NCBI RefSeq assembly: GCF_026241105.1
Contig: NZ_JAPFFT010000001.1
Location: forward strand, 483,969 to 547,968
Length of the DNA: 64,000 nt
Source: Arthrobacter rhizophilus
GTDB lineage: Bacteria; Actinomycetota; Actinomycetes; Actinomycetales; Micrococcaceae
Direction: 5' to 3'
Below, piece by piece: positions 34,291-42,027 of the stretch. Each line of letters begins with the position of its first letter. Position 1 is the first letter of the stretch. A program made the translations under genes and the position numbers. The notes beneath the pieces were generated by a model. That model ran no database searches and was not told the DNA's origin. It saw only the letters and a program-made list of their open reading frames with translations.

Positions 34291-35745
34291 ATGGGAATCC
34301 GGACCGGACAGCAGTACTTGGACAAGCTCAACTCGATGAACCCCCACGTCCTGATCGACGGCGAGATGGTCACCGAGAAGATCGCCGACCACCCATCCTT
34401 CAGGAACGTGGCCCGCACGTACGCGAAGCTCTTCGACATGCAACATGACCCGAAGTACGCGGACGCCCTCACCTACGAATCTCCGACAACCGGGGATCGC
34501 GTCAGCACTTCGTTCCTGGTGCCGCGGAGCAAAGAGGACCTTGAACACCGGCATGCGGCCATCCGCACCTGGGCCGAGTACTCCCATGGATTCCTCGGCC
34601 GGACCGGTGACTACATGAACGGAGCACTCACGGCGCTCGCGGCTGCGGAAAAGTGGTTTGCCCAGGCCGATCCGATGTTTGGCGAGAACATGCGCAAGTA
34701 CTACGAGCATTGCCGCGAAAATGATCTCCTGGCCACGCACACCCTGATTCCGCCCCAGGTCAACCGCTCGGTGTCCGGGTCCGAACAGCTCGGTGGCCAA
34801 CTCTCGGCCAGGGTGGTGGAGGAACGGGAGGATGGGATCGTGGTCCATGGCGCGCGCATGCTAGCCACGATCGCGCCGATTGCGGACGAACTCCTCGTGT
34901 TTCCCTCGACGCTCCTCCGGGCAACGCCGGAAGACGCCCCCTACTCCTACGCCTTCGCCGTCCCGAATGACGCGCCGGGCATGCGCTACCTGTGCCGGAC
35001 CTCCCTCTACAACGGCGGAAGCACCCACGACGAGCCCCTCGCCAGCCGCTTCGAGGAGATGGACGCCGTCGTGGTCTTCGATCATGTGTTCGTCCCCAAC
35101 GAGCGCATCTTCATGCTTGGCCATCCCGAACTCTGCAACGCCTTCTACTCCGAGACCGGCGCCGGGGCCCTCATGACCCACCAGGTGGTCACGCGGACCA
35201 TTGCCAAGAGCGAGTTCTTTCTTGGCCTTGCGTCCGAGATCGCGGCGTCCATCGGGATTGACAGTTTCCAGCACATCCAGGAGGACCTCGCGGAGCTGAT
35301 CGAAACAGTTGAAATCGAAAAGGCCCTCATGGTGGCCGCGGAGGCGCAGGCCGCCCCAAGTCCGGATGGCGTGTTCCTGCCGCATTGGCCAACGTTGAAC
35401 GCCGCACGCAACTGGTACCCCAAGGTTGCCCAGCGATTCCCGGCAATCATCCGCAAGTTCTCGGCGTCCGGCCTCATGGCGCTCCCCGGCGAAGCGGACG
35501 TGGCCAGCGAGGCACTGCCGGACATAGAAATGTACCTGCAGGCTAAGACCCTCACCGGCCCGGAGCGCGTCCGGCTCTTCAAACTTGCATTCGACGCGAG
35601 CATTTCCTCGTTCGCCGGTCGCCAGGCCCTATATGAATACTTCTTCTTCGGTGACCCCGTCCGCATGGCGGGCGCCCTCGTGAACAGCTACGATCGCGAG
35701 CCGGTCCGCGCCCGGGTGCGGGAGTTCCTCGATCGGCAAGACTGA
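34291..35745 (+). CDS. HpaB-family flavin-dependent monooxygenase
   Basis: A 484-aa oxygenase of the 4-hydroxyphenylacetate 3-hydroxylase family (acyl-CoA dehydrogenase-like fold). The frame is open from 33877 but ATG 34291 has TTGGAGA 7 bases before it and gives the family length, starting IRTGQQYLDKLNSMNP. EEREDGIVVHGARM lies in the middle domain. It hydroxylates a phenolic substrate using FADH2 from the upstream reductase. The exact phenol is not determined; no ring-cleavage genes are adjacent. Confidence 0.9.
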   Translation: MGIRTGQQYLDKLNSMNPHVLIDGEMVTEKIADHPSFRNVARTYAKLFDMQHDPKYADALTYESPTTGDRVSTSFLVPRSKEDLEHRHAAIRTWAEYSHGFLGRTGDYMNGALTALAAAEKWFAQADPMFGENMRKYYEHCRENDLLATHTLIPPQVNRSVSGSEQLGGQLSARVVEEREDGIVVHGARMLATIAPIADELLVFPSTLLRATPEDAPYSYAFAVPNDAPGMRYLCRTSLYNGGSTHDEPLASRFEEMDAVVVFDHVFVPNERIFMLGHPELCNAFYSETGAGALMTHQVVTRTIAKSEFFLGLASEIAASIGIDSFQHIQEDLAELIETVEIEKALMVAAEAQAAPSPDGVFLPHWPTLNAARNWYPKVAQRFPAIIRKFSASGLMALPGEADVASEALPDIEMYLQAKTLTGPERVRLFKLAFDASISSFAGRQALYEYFFFGDPVRMAGALVNSYDREPVRARVREFLDRQD

Positions 35746-35763
35746 ACGTGCCAGGGCGGGTGC

Positions 35764-35791
35764 GACGACGGCGACTTCGGCCGCCGTCGTC
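35764..35791 (+). terminator. Terminator after hpaB-type gene
   Basis: GACGACGGC (35764-35772) pairs with GCCGTCGTC (35783-35791), with a small inner loop, 18 bases past the stop. It is followed by ATCTTGTG rather than a T tract. Confidence 0.65.
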
Positions 35792-35820
35792 ATCTTGTGC
35801 CGTCCATCACATTCGCGTAG

Positions 35821-35850
35821 TAGGCTATTCCAACTGACCGTTCTGTCGGT
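35821..35850 (+). promoter_or_regulatory. Putative promoter and operator of MHS transporter
   Basis: A TAGGCT -10-like box (35821-35826) is followed by ACCG-N6-CGGT (35837-35850), a short inverted repeat of the type bound by TetR-like repressors. The repeat lies 45 bases before the ATG of the transporter gene. Confidence 0.3.
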
Positions 35851-35894
35851 AATTCAGGACGACAGTCATCACCGCACCCAACACTGGAGTTTCA

Positions 35895-37226
35895 ATGACC
35901 GCAACTTCCTCTGTCGACACCCAATCGGGCCCAAGCAGCAAGCGCGAAGAGCGCAGGGTCCTCGCAGGCACCTTGGTGGGCACCACCATCGAGTGGTACG
36001 ACTTCTTCATCTTTGCCCAGCTGACGGCGACGTTGCTTGCGCCGCTGTTCCTGACTCCGCTGGAGAAGTCCAGCCCCGGGCTGGCGCAGATCCTCTCCTT
36101 CGCCACGATCGGCATCAGCTTCTTGTTCCGTCCGCTCGGCGCGTTTGTTGCCGGACATCTCGGCGACCGGCTGGGCCGCAAGGCTGTCCTGGTCATGACC
36201 CTCGTGATGATGGGCGGGGCCACGGCCTTGATCGGCCTGCTTCCCACTTATGAAACCATCGGATTGTGGGCGCCGGTCCTGCTTATTGCGCTGCGCGTGC
36301 TGCAGGGTTTCTCAGCCGGAGGTGAATGGGGTGGCGCAGCGTTGATGGCCGTGGAACATGCGCCGAAGGCCAAGCGCGGCCTGTTTGGTGCCTACCCCCA
36401 GATCGGCGTTCCCATCGGCATGATCCTGGCCACGGGCCTGCTGTACTTCTTGACCTCGGGCCTGTCCAAGGCGGATTTCAATGCCTGGGGCTGGCGTGTG
36501 CCGTTCTTGCTGTCGGTCGTCCTGATCGTCGTGGGCTACTTGATCCGCCGGGCGGTAGGGGAGAGCCCCGTCTTCAAGGAAATCTCCCAGCGCAAAGCCG
36601 AAAGCAAGGCTCCGCTGCGTGAACTCTTCCGCAAGAACAGCAAGGAAGTCATCCTCGCTGCCTTGATCTTCATCGCCAACAACGCGGCCGGTTACCTACT
36701 GATCGCGTTCTTCATTTCCTACGCCAATAAGGCCCTCAAGATGCCGTCGGCGCAGGTTCTTTTGGCCACGACGGTGGCTTCCTTCGGATGGCTCATCTTC
36801 ACCATGGTGGGTGGCTGGCTTTCGGACAAGATCGGCCGGGTCAAGACGTTCCTGATCGGCTACGGACTCGTGTTCGCCTGGATGATTCCGATGTTCGCGC
36901 TGATCGATTCCAAGGACATCCTCCTGTACGGAACGGCACTTTTCGTCCTGACCATAGGGCTGGGTCTTTCCTATGGCCCCATGTCTGCCATGTACGCCGA
37001 GATGTTCCCTGCCCAGGTCCGCTACTCCGGGATTTCCATCGGGTACGCGCTGGGCTCGATCCTTGGCGGGGCCTTCGCGCCGTTGATCGCACAGGCTCTC
37101 CTGGACGGCACCAAGTGGTCAGGTTCCGTGGGCATCTACATCATGGTCCTGTGCGTCATCTCCGCGGTAGGGGTGGTGCTGGCCAAGGAAACCAAGGGCC
37201 GTCCGCTGGGGTTCAGCGCGCACTAG
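35895..37226 (+). CDS. MFS transporter, metabolite:H+ symporter (MHS) family
   Basis: A 443-aa 12-span symporter. The MHS signatures are clear: GTTIEWYDFFIF (span 1), FLFRPLGAFVAGHLGDRLGRKAVL (loop 2-3) and LRVLQGFSAGGEWGGAALMAVEHA (span 4). Members import proline/betaine, citrate, shikimate, 2-oxoglutarate or aromatic acids. Position next to the HpaB/HpaC genes makes an aromatic acid a reasonable guess. GGAG lies 6 bases before ATG 35895. Confidence 0.92.
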   Translation: MTATSSVDTQSGPSSKREERRVLAGTLVGTTIEWYDFFIFAQLTATLLAPLFLTPLEKSSPGLAQILSFATIGISFLFRPLGAFVAGHLGDRLGRKAVLVMTLVMMGGATALIGLLPTYETIGLWAPVLLIALRVLQGFSAGGEWGGAALMAVEHAPKAKRGLFGAYPQIGVPIGMILATGLLYFLTSGLSKADFNAWGWRVPFLLSVVLIVVGYLIRRAVGESPVFKEISQRKAESKAPLRELFRKNSKEVILAALIFIANNAAGYLLIAFFISYANKALKMPSAQVLLATTVASFGWLIFTMVGGWLSDKIGRVKTFLIGYGLVFAWMIPMFALIDSKDILLYGTALFVLTIGLGLSYGPMSAMYAEMFPAQVRYSGISIGYALGSILGGAFAPLIAQALLDGTKWSGSVGIYIMVLCVISAVGVVLAKETKGRPLGFSAH

Positions 37227-37240
37227 GCACCAAAGGCACG

Positions 37241-37408
37241 CCGACGCTCGCTCACCTATGAGCCAAAACGGCGGCTCCCTCCTGCAGTTCAAAACATGTG
37301 CAAGAGCGTTCCGAATCTTTGCCTCATTTGTGCAGGGGCGTCGGGTTGGAAGCCGACATATCTGCAGGAGCGTCGGGAAATGGGCCAACAGAAGTGAGCG
37401 AGCGTCGG
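37241..37408. repeat. Inverted-repeat element, copy 2, with 32-bp tandem units
   Basis: CCGACGCTCGCTCAC (37241-37255) is perfectly matched by GTGAGCGAGCGTCGG (37394-37408). Inside, TGTGCAAGAGCGTTCC (37297), TGTGCAGGGGCGTCGG (37329) and TCTGCAGGAGCGTCGG (37361) recur every 32 bp, and the right arm continues the phase at 37393. It begins 15 bases after the MHS transporter stop and lies between convergent genes. There is no coding capacity. Confidence 0.85.
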
Positions 37409-37431
37409 AGTTCCTGCGAATACGGGCGGGC

Positions 37432-38085
37432 TCAACCAGCCCGCTCCAGGAGCCGCACGGCGTCGTCGTCCGTCAACTGTTCGAAGTGCTCGTAGAACGC
37501 GCCCACGGCGTGGAATTTCCCCGGTGTGTGCAGGCAGATCATGAAGTCGCATACCCGGCTGATGGACGCTTGGGCTTCGAGGGATGACACAGGGACGGCG
37601 GCCACGACGGTCGCCGCCCCACCGGACCGGACAGCCTCGACGGCGGCGCGCATGGTTGCGCCGGTGGCCAGCCCGTCGTCGACAAGAACCACAGTCTTTC
37701 CGGAGAGATCGAAGCTGATACCCGGGTAGGTTTTCACGCGCCGCAGGAGTTCGCCCCGCTCGCGTACCTCCACGGCATCAAGCGAACCCTGGGTGATTCC
37801 GTGCCACCGCATCCGTTCGGCAAGGGGCCGATTGACTATTCGGACAATTCTGCCGTTGGACCAGGCCAAGGCGCCGAAGGCGGTTTCCTCACGTCCCGGG
37901 ATGCCGAGTTTGCGCACCAGGACGGCGCCGTACGGTTGGTAAAGTTCGACGGCGGCCGCGGCCGCTACGGGGACCCCGCCGCGAGCCAGGCCAAGCAGGA
38001 TCGTGTCTGGCCGTTTCCGGAGTTGCGGAAGCCCGGCTGCCAGCCGGCGTCCGGCGTCCGCACGGTCCTTGAAGCGCATGCCCAT
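37432..38085 (-). CDS. Phosphoribosyltransferase domain protein
   Basis: A 217-aa type I phosphoribosyltransferase fold. The N-terminal part has LLGLARGGVPVAAAAAVEL and VLVRKLGIPGREETAFGAL; the PRPP loop is VVLVDDGLATGATMRAAV (~140-158). ATG 38085 is used (GGAAGTGAG upstream, transcription probably from TAGGCT near 38120); the open frame extends 32 codons further. These DUF-like PRTases are common in actinobacteria and often of unknown substrate; they are not hypoxanthine or uracil enzymes by sequence. Confidence 0.85.
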   Translation of the reverse strand: MGMRFKDRADAGRRLAAGLPQLRKRPDTILLGLARGGVPVAAAAAVELYQPYGAVLVRKLGIPGREETAFGALAWSNGRIVRIVNRPLAERMRWHGITQGSLDAVEVRERGELLRRVKTYPGISFDLSGKTVVLVDDGLATGATMRAAVEAVRSGGAATVVAAVPVSSLEAQASISRVCDFMICLHTPGKFHAVGAFYEHFEQLTDDDAVRLLERAG

Positions 38086-38158
38086 TCGTCTCACTTCCAC
38101 GTAATCCGGCGCTGAATCAAGCCTACCTTTCTTGCCGCGGCCGCTCCTCGCTGCCACG

Positions 38159-38581
38159 ATGGGCCGTGTGAACAAGCCCATCGGTTACTGGATCAAACGC
38201 CTGGATGCCACCTTGGAAGCGCATCTGGACCGCACCTTGGCGAGGTTGAAACTCAGCCGGAGGCAGTGGCAGACACTCAACGTCCTCGCGGAGGCACCTC
38301 TCAGCCCCGAGGACCTTGACGGCGTTCTCAGCCCCTTTTGGGGCGGCGATACGCGTCGTCGCGAAACAGAACTGGCCGCGCTGGTAGGCCGTGGAATGAT
38401 CGTCATGGTGGACGATCGCATCAGCCTCAGCGAATTGGGCCACGTAAAACATATGGAAGCCCAAAGGCTCGTCGAGGACTCCCGCCGGGACATCTCGATG
38501 GGGATAGGCCTGGATGAATACGCCATGGCCGTCAGCGTGCTGGAGCGGATGACCCTTAACGCGGAGCGGCTGGCCCGGTAA
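38159..38581 (+). CDS. MarR-like winged-helix protein
   Basis: About 140 aa, beginning MGRVNKPIGYWIKRLDATLEAHLDRTL, the usual first helix of MarR-family dimers, followed by a wing region DTRRRETELAALVGRGMIVMVDDRISLSELG. The helix-turn-helix is less typical than in other MarR proteins of the window. GTG 38168 is an alternative start. No ribosome-binding site is obvious. It is divergent from the phosphoribosyltransferase gene. Confidence 0.7.
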   Translation: MGRVNKPIGYWIKRLDATLEAHLDRTLARLKLSRRQWQTLNVLAEAPLSPEDLDGVLSPFWGGDTRRRETELAALVGRGMIVMVDDRISLSELGHVKHMEAQRLVEDSRRDISMGIGLDEYAMAVSVLERMTLNAERLAR

Positions 38582-38603
38582 GGCGAGCCGCTTCATCGTC
38601 AGC

Positions 38604-39434
38604 CTAGACGCCGAGGAACGCCAGGGCGGCGTCCTTGAACACCCGGCTGGTGATGGCGTTGCTGTGGTTCCGTCCGGGGACGAGTAATTGTTCCACCATG
38701 CCGCCGGCGTGGGAGGCGATTGACGCGAGCTCAGGCATGGTGACGGCCCGTTCGTCCTTATCTCCGGCCACCAGGAGCATCGGCATGTGCGGCACCGCCT
38801 CGGCGGGATCGTACGGTTCTCCCTTAATCGCTTCGATCAGCGACAAGAGCGCAAACAAATCGTTGCTCGGCAAGAGCTGCGCCATTTTGAGCAACCCCGC
38901 GGTGGATTCGTCTTCAATGGGCATGCCGTCTGCAAGGTAGTGCTGGGCAGCCGCGAGATCGAAGGATGCCAGCGGGTCTTCCTTGTTCGGGCCGCCCAAT
39001 ACCAGGCGGTGCACGAGTTCAGGCTGGGTTGCCCCGAATTCCCAGGCGAGCCGGGAGCCCAAAGAATAACCAATGATGTCGAGTCCGCTGGAAGGGTCGC
39101 CATCGCGCAGCGGGCGCGCGCCGGCGTCGGCCACTATCTGGAGCAGGTCCGCGCGGATCCGGCTGGGGGAGTAAGAGTCCAAGTCCTCGGGCGAAGCGCT
39201 TCGGCCGTGCCCCGGGAGGTCCACTGTGATAACGCGGCGGCCGGCGGCCTGCAGGGCGGTAATCCACCCGGTGTCTCCCCAGTTGAGCTTGCTCGAGGAA
39301 GAGAAGCCATGCAGGAGCAGGATGGGGCGCAGTCCGGCGTCGGTCCCTGCGGCGGGTTCATGGATTTCCACGAAGATATGGGGATCCGTTCCTTCCACCG
39401 TATGGATGTGCTGTTCTGCGTGCCTGCCGCTCAT
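38604..39434 (-). CDS. Alpha/beta hydrolase, possible partner of the lipoyl protein
   Basis: A 276-aa serine hydrolase fold: oxyanion region LLHGFSSSSKLNWGD, VDLPGHGRS, nucleophile in GYSLGSR, acid in GDKDE and His in GRNHSNA. ATG 39434 has GAGGA 8 bases upstream, lying in the last codons of the lipoyl gene, whose stop is 4 bases away; a TTG at 39452 is also in frame. Some acetoin dehydrogenase E2 proteins (AcoC) fuse a lipoyl domain to just such a hydrolase domain, so the two adjacent genes may be the split form. Confidence 0.85.
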   Translation of the reverse strand: MSGRHAEQHIHTVEGTDPHIFVEIHEPAAGTDAGLRPILLLHGFSSSSKLNWGDTGWITALQAAGRRVITVDLPGHGRSASPEDLDSYSPSRIRADLLQIVADAGARPLRDGDPSSGLDIIGYSLGSRLAWEFGATQPELVHRLVLGGPNKEDPLASFDLAAAQHYLADGMPIEDESTAGLLKMAQLLPSNDLFALLSLIEAIKGEPYDPAEAVPHMPMLLVAGDKDERAVTMPELASIASHAGGMVEQLLVPGRNHSNAITSRVFKDAALAFLGV

Positions 39435-39438
39435 GGTG

Positions 39439-39768
39439 TCAGTCCTCATCAAGTACGGCGCTCAGGCGGACCCGGCGCTTGGGTACATCATCCTTCGGAA
39501 CCGTGCCCACGATGCCGGCAGTATTGTCCGGCACCTCGAACACCACCAGCGGTTCACCGACGTTGATAGTGTCGCCCGGCGCACCGTGGATACGGATCAC
39601 TTTACCTGCCTGCGGGCTTGGCAACTCGAGGGCGGACTTACTCGTTTCCAGCTCCACGAGGGGCTGGTTCCGTTCGACATGGTCGCCGGGGGAGACGAGC
39701 CAGTCCAGCACGGTCGCTTCAATGAGGCCTTCGCCAAGATCGGGCAGGGGGAAGCTGATTTCAGCCAC
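39439..39768 (-). CDS. Stand-alone lipoyl-domain protein, 109 aa
   Basis: GTG 39768 (GGAG 7 bases upstream, overlapping the E1-beta stop by 8 bp) gives a protein that is only a lipoyl domain: FPLPDLGEGLIEATVLDW at the start and the lipoylation site ETSKSAL with Lys44. After ~75 residues a short charged tail ends at VLDED. The peripheral-subunit-binding and acyltransferase domains of normal E2 proteins are absent, and no frameshifted remnant of them follows; the next gene is an alpha/beta hydrolase. Confidence 0.88.
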   Translation of the reverse strand: MAEISFPLPDLGEGLIEATVLDWLVSPGDHVERNQPLVELETSKSALELPSPQAGKVIRIHGAPGDTINVGEPLVVFEVPDNTAGIVGTVPKDDVPKRRVRLSAVLDED

Positions 39769-40807
39769 GTCGATACTCCAGTACTCGTTGGATCCCCAGG
39801 AGGATGCGGTCAATGTTCGGGATGTATTCGTCCTCCAGGTCGCCGGAGGGATACGGCACGTCGAAGCCGGTGACCCGCTCCACGGGCGCCTTCAGCGTGT
39901 CAAAGCAGCTTTGCGTGATCAGTTGGGCCACTTCGGCCCCCAGCCCGGAGGTCAGCGGAGCTTCATGCACGACGACGGCGCGCCGCGTCTTTCCGACGGA
40001 AGTCGCCAATGCTTGGGCGTCGATCGGCTTGAGCCAGCGCAGATCAAGGACCTCGACGTCGATTCCGTCTTCGGCCGCGAGTTCCGCAACCTGCATGCAC
40101 CGGGCCACCATGGCGCCCCAGGCCACGAGGGTCAGGTGGCGGCCTGGCCGGACAATCCGGGCGCCGGTGAGGGTTCCGCCGTCGGAAGTGTCGACGTCGC
40201 CCTTTTGCCAGTACCGGGACTTGGGTTCCATGAAGATCACCGGATCCGGCCGCGAGGCCGCGTACTTGAGCAGGTGGTAGGCGTCATGCGGGTCCGACGG
40301 CGAGACAACCTTGAGGCCCGGAACGTGCGCGAAGAGCGCCTCGAGGCTTTCGCCGTGGTGTTCGGGGGCGCGAATACCGCCGAAGCTGGGGACCCGGAGC
40401 GTGATCGGCATCGGAAGCTTGCCCCTGCTGCGGTAGTTCATCCTGGCGATCTGGCACACGATCTGGTTGATCGCGGGATACGCGAAGCCGTCGAACTGGA
40501 CTTCCGGAATGGGGTGGAAGCCAGCCATGGCGAGCCCCACGGACATGCCCAAGATGCCTGATTCAGCGAGCGGCGTGTCGAAGACGCGGGATTCTCCGTG
40601 CTTGGCCTGCAAGCCATCGGTGATGCGGAAGACTCCGCCCAATTGTCCACAATCCTCGCCGAAGACCACCGTTCTTGGATCGGCCGAGAGGATCTCGTCC
40701 AAGGCGCGGTTGAGGGCCTGCTGCATGGAGAGCCGGGTGGACTGGGTCTTGGTGGTTGCTTCGTTCCGTGTTGCAGTTTCGAGGGTGGCGGTGGTGCTCT
40801 CAGACAT
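39761..40807 (-). CDS. 2-oxoacid dehydrogenase E1 beta subunit
   Basis: A 348-aa transketolase-like beta subunit: VVFGEDCGQLGGVFRITDGL, FDTPLAESGILGMSVGLAMAG and FGGIRAPEHHGESLEALFAHVPGLKVV are typical of branched-chain 2-oxoacid and pyruvate dehydrogenase E1-beta. ATG 40807 overlaps the E1-alpha stop (ATGTCTGA); the open frame upstream is in antisense-like composition. The C-terminal GFDVPYPSGDLEDEYIPN is also conserved. It forms the thiamine diphosphate site with E1-alpha. Confidence 0.93.
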   Translation of the reverse strand: MSESTTATLETATRNEATTKTQSTRLSMQQALNRALDEILSADPRTVVFGEDCGQLGGVFRITDGLQAKHGESRVFDTPLAESGILGMSVGLAMAGFHPIPEVQFDGFAYPAINQIVCQIARMNYRSRGKLPMPITLRVPSFGGIRAPEHHGESLEALFAHVPGLKVVSPSDPHDAYHLLKYAASRPDPVIFMEPKSRYWQKGDVDTSDGGTLTGARIVRPGRHLTLVAWGAMVARCMQVAELAAEDGIDVEVLDLRWLKPIDAQALATSVGKTRRAVVVHEAPLTSGLGAEVAQLITQSCFDTLKAPVERVTGFDVPYPSGDLEDEYIPNIDRILLGIQRVLEYRRG

Positions 40808-41837
40808 GTTCGGACTCCTCGCGCCAACGGGTGGCCTGGTTTTCAAGGGCGGGGGTGGTTTCCTGGAAGACGAAATCGAACATCTCAGTGCCTGGCCGCG
40901 GGCCGAGGGCTTCGATTCCGGTGCGGATCGCTTCTTCCTCGATTCGTGCTGCTTGGTGGGCGGCGGCGAAGAAGGCGTCATCTGCCGCGCCCACGGCCAA
41001 CAGACGCTCGCGGAGGCGCTCCAAGGGATCCTTGCCGGCGTCGATGCGCTCATCGTCGAGGCTCCGGTACCGGCCGGGGTCGTCAGCTGTGGAATGGGGA
41101 CCGCGGCGGTAGGTCATTGCCTCGACCACTACAGGGCCGTTTCCTGCGCGGCAGTGCGCGAAGGCGTCCCGGGTGGCCTCATAGACGGCCACCACATCGT
41201 TGCCGTCCACCTGAATGCCCGGGATGCCGTAGCCGGCTGCGCGGGCAGCCACCGACCCGCCGGCCACCTGCCGCTCGGTGGGCACGGAAATCGCCCAGCC
41301 GTTGTTTTGGATGAAGAAGACAACCGGTGCTTTCATCACGGCGGCAAAGTTCATGGCTTCATGGACATCGCCTTGGGAGGAGGCGCCGTCGCCGAAGTAG
41401 CTGAGCGCAACTCCCGGCTCCCCGCTCAGGGTCTGGCCGTGGGCCCAGCCGACGGCATGGAGCACTGAGCCTGCCACCACGGCCTGGATGGGCGCGAGGC
41501 GGCTTGCCAGGGGATCGTACATGCCGCCGTGCCATGTTGCCTTGTGGGTGGACATGTACGCCACCATGTCCACGCCCATGGTCCTGGCGACGCCCATCTC
41601 GCGGTACGTCGGAAAAGCGAAATCGTGTGCCGTGTCGAAGGCGTAGGCGCTGCCGACCTGGGCTGCTTCCTGGCCGAGTTCCGGAGCATAGCCGGGAATG
41701 ATTCCCTGACGCTGCCAAGCGACGGCCGAGGTATCCAGATATCGAACGGCAGCCATCAGGGAGTAAAGCTCCCTGAGCTGTTCGGAAGCCAGGGGCGCGG
41801 CATCGGCTGCGGCCACAGCGGGAAGAAATGAGTCCAT
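40800..41837 (-). CDS. 2-oxoacid dehydrogenase E1 alpha subunit
   Basis: A 345-aa thiamine diphosphate subunit with GDGASSQGDVHEAMNFAAVMKAPVVFF..NN (the GDG-NN cofactor motif, ~165-195), PGYAPELGQEAAQVG and the phosphorylation-loop-like TYRRGPHSTADD. The start ATG 41837 is leaderless (TACGGT on the minus strand, 7 bases before). Substrate type (pyruvate, branched-chain or acetoin) is not fixed by sequence; the Lrp regulator and amino-acid permease upstream favour an amino-acid-derived keto acid. Confidence 0.92.
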   Translation of the reverse strand: MDSFLPAVAAADAAPLASEQLRELYSLMAAVRYLDTSAVAWQRQGIIPGYAPELGQEAAQVGSAYAFDTAHDFAFPTYREMGVARTMGVDMVAYMSTHKATWHGGMYDPLASRLAPIQAVVAGSVLHAVGWAHGQTLSGEPGVALSYFGDGASSQGDVHEAMNFAAVMKAPVVFFIQNNGWAISVPTERQVAGGSVAARAAGYGIPGIQVDGNDVVAVYEATRDAFAHCRAGNGPVVVEAMTYRRGPHSTADDPGRYRSLDDERIDAGKDPLERLRERLLAVGAADDAFFAAAHQAARIEEEAIRTGIEALGPRPGTEMFDFVFQETTPALENQATRWREESEHV

Positions 41838-41841
41838 GGAC

Positions 41842-41894
41842 GTGACCGTAGTCACTGTGTAGGCCGTAGGCAATCCGCCTATTTGCGGCTAGGC
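41842..41894 (-). promoter_or_regulatory. Promoter and palindromes upstream of E1 alpha
   Basis: GTGAC-N4-GTCAC (41842-41855) overlaps the TACGGT -10 box. Just upstream, TAGGC-N5-GCCTA (41867-41881) and a third TAGGC at 41890 form a cluster of half-sites. Multiple phased half-sites are typical for Lrp/AsnC-type regulators, one of which is encoded at 43588. Confidence 0.5.
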
Positions 41895-41957
41895 AAACTG
41901 CCAAGAACTGTCAATGGTTCCGATGGAATGCTTAGCAGCTTGTACAACATTCCCTCA

Positions 41958-42023
41958 CCCAACTGACTCGCAGTTGTTGTCGTTATGACTCGTCAAAACG
42001 ACAACAACTGCTATCTAGTTGGG
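41958..42023. repeat. 66-bp palindromic element, copy A
   Basis: A hairpin with 27-base arms: CCCAACTGACTCGCAG begins the left arm and the right arm ends AGTTGGG; GTTGTTGTCGTT pairs with AACGACAACAAC. It starts 4 bases beyond the stop of the amino-acid permease gene and may act as its terminator. An equally long related copy in opposite orientation is at 49967. Confidence 0.85.
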
Positions 42024-42027
42024 TTTG

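Noticed and set aside
37297..37408. Units repeated every 32 bp, considered as a CRISPR array
   Set aside because: Only the first half of each unit is conserved, there are three units, they sit between inverted arms, and no cas genes are near.
32659..37408. The two inverted-repeat elements as ends of one composite transposon carrying iclR-hpaC-hpaB and the MHS gene
   Set aside because: Each element is itself a complete palindrome, there is no transposase, and no target-site duplication is visible; both simply follow gene ends.
38604..39768. Frameshift breaking a normal E2 gene into lipoyl and other parts
   Set aside because: The downstream frame is a complete alpha/beta hydrolase with full catalytic triad, its own ribosome-binding site and start; no acyltransferase sequence is present in any frame.
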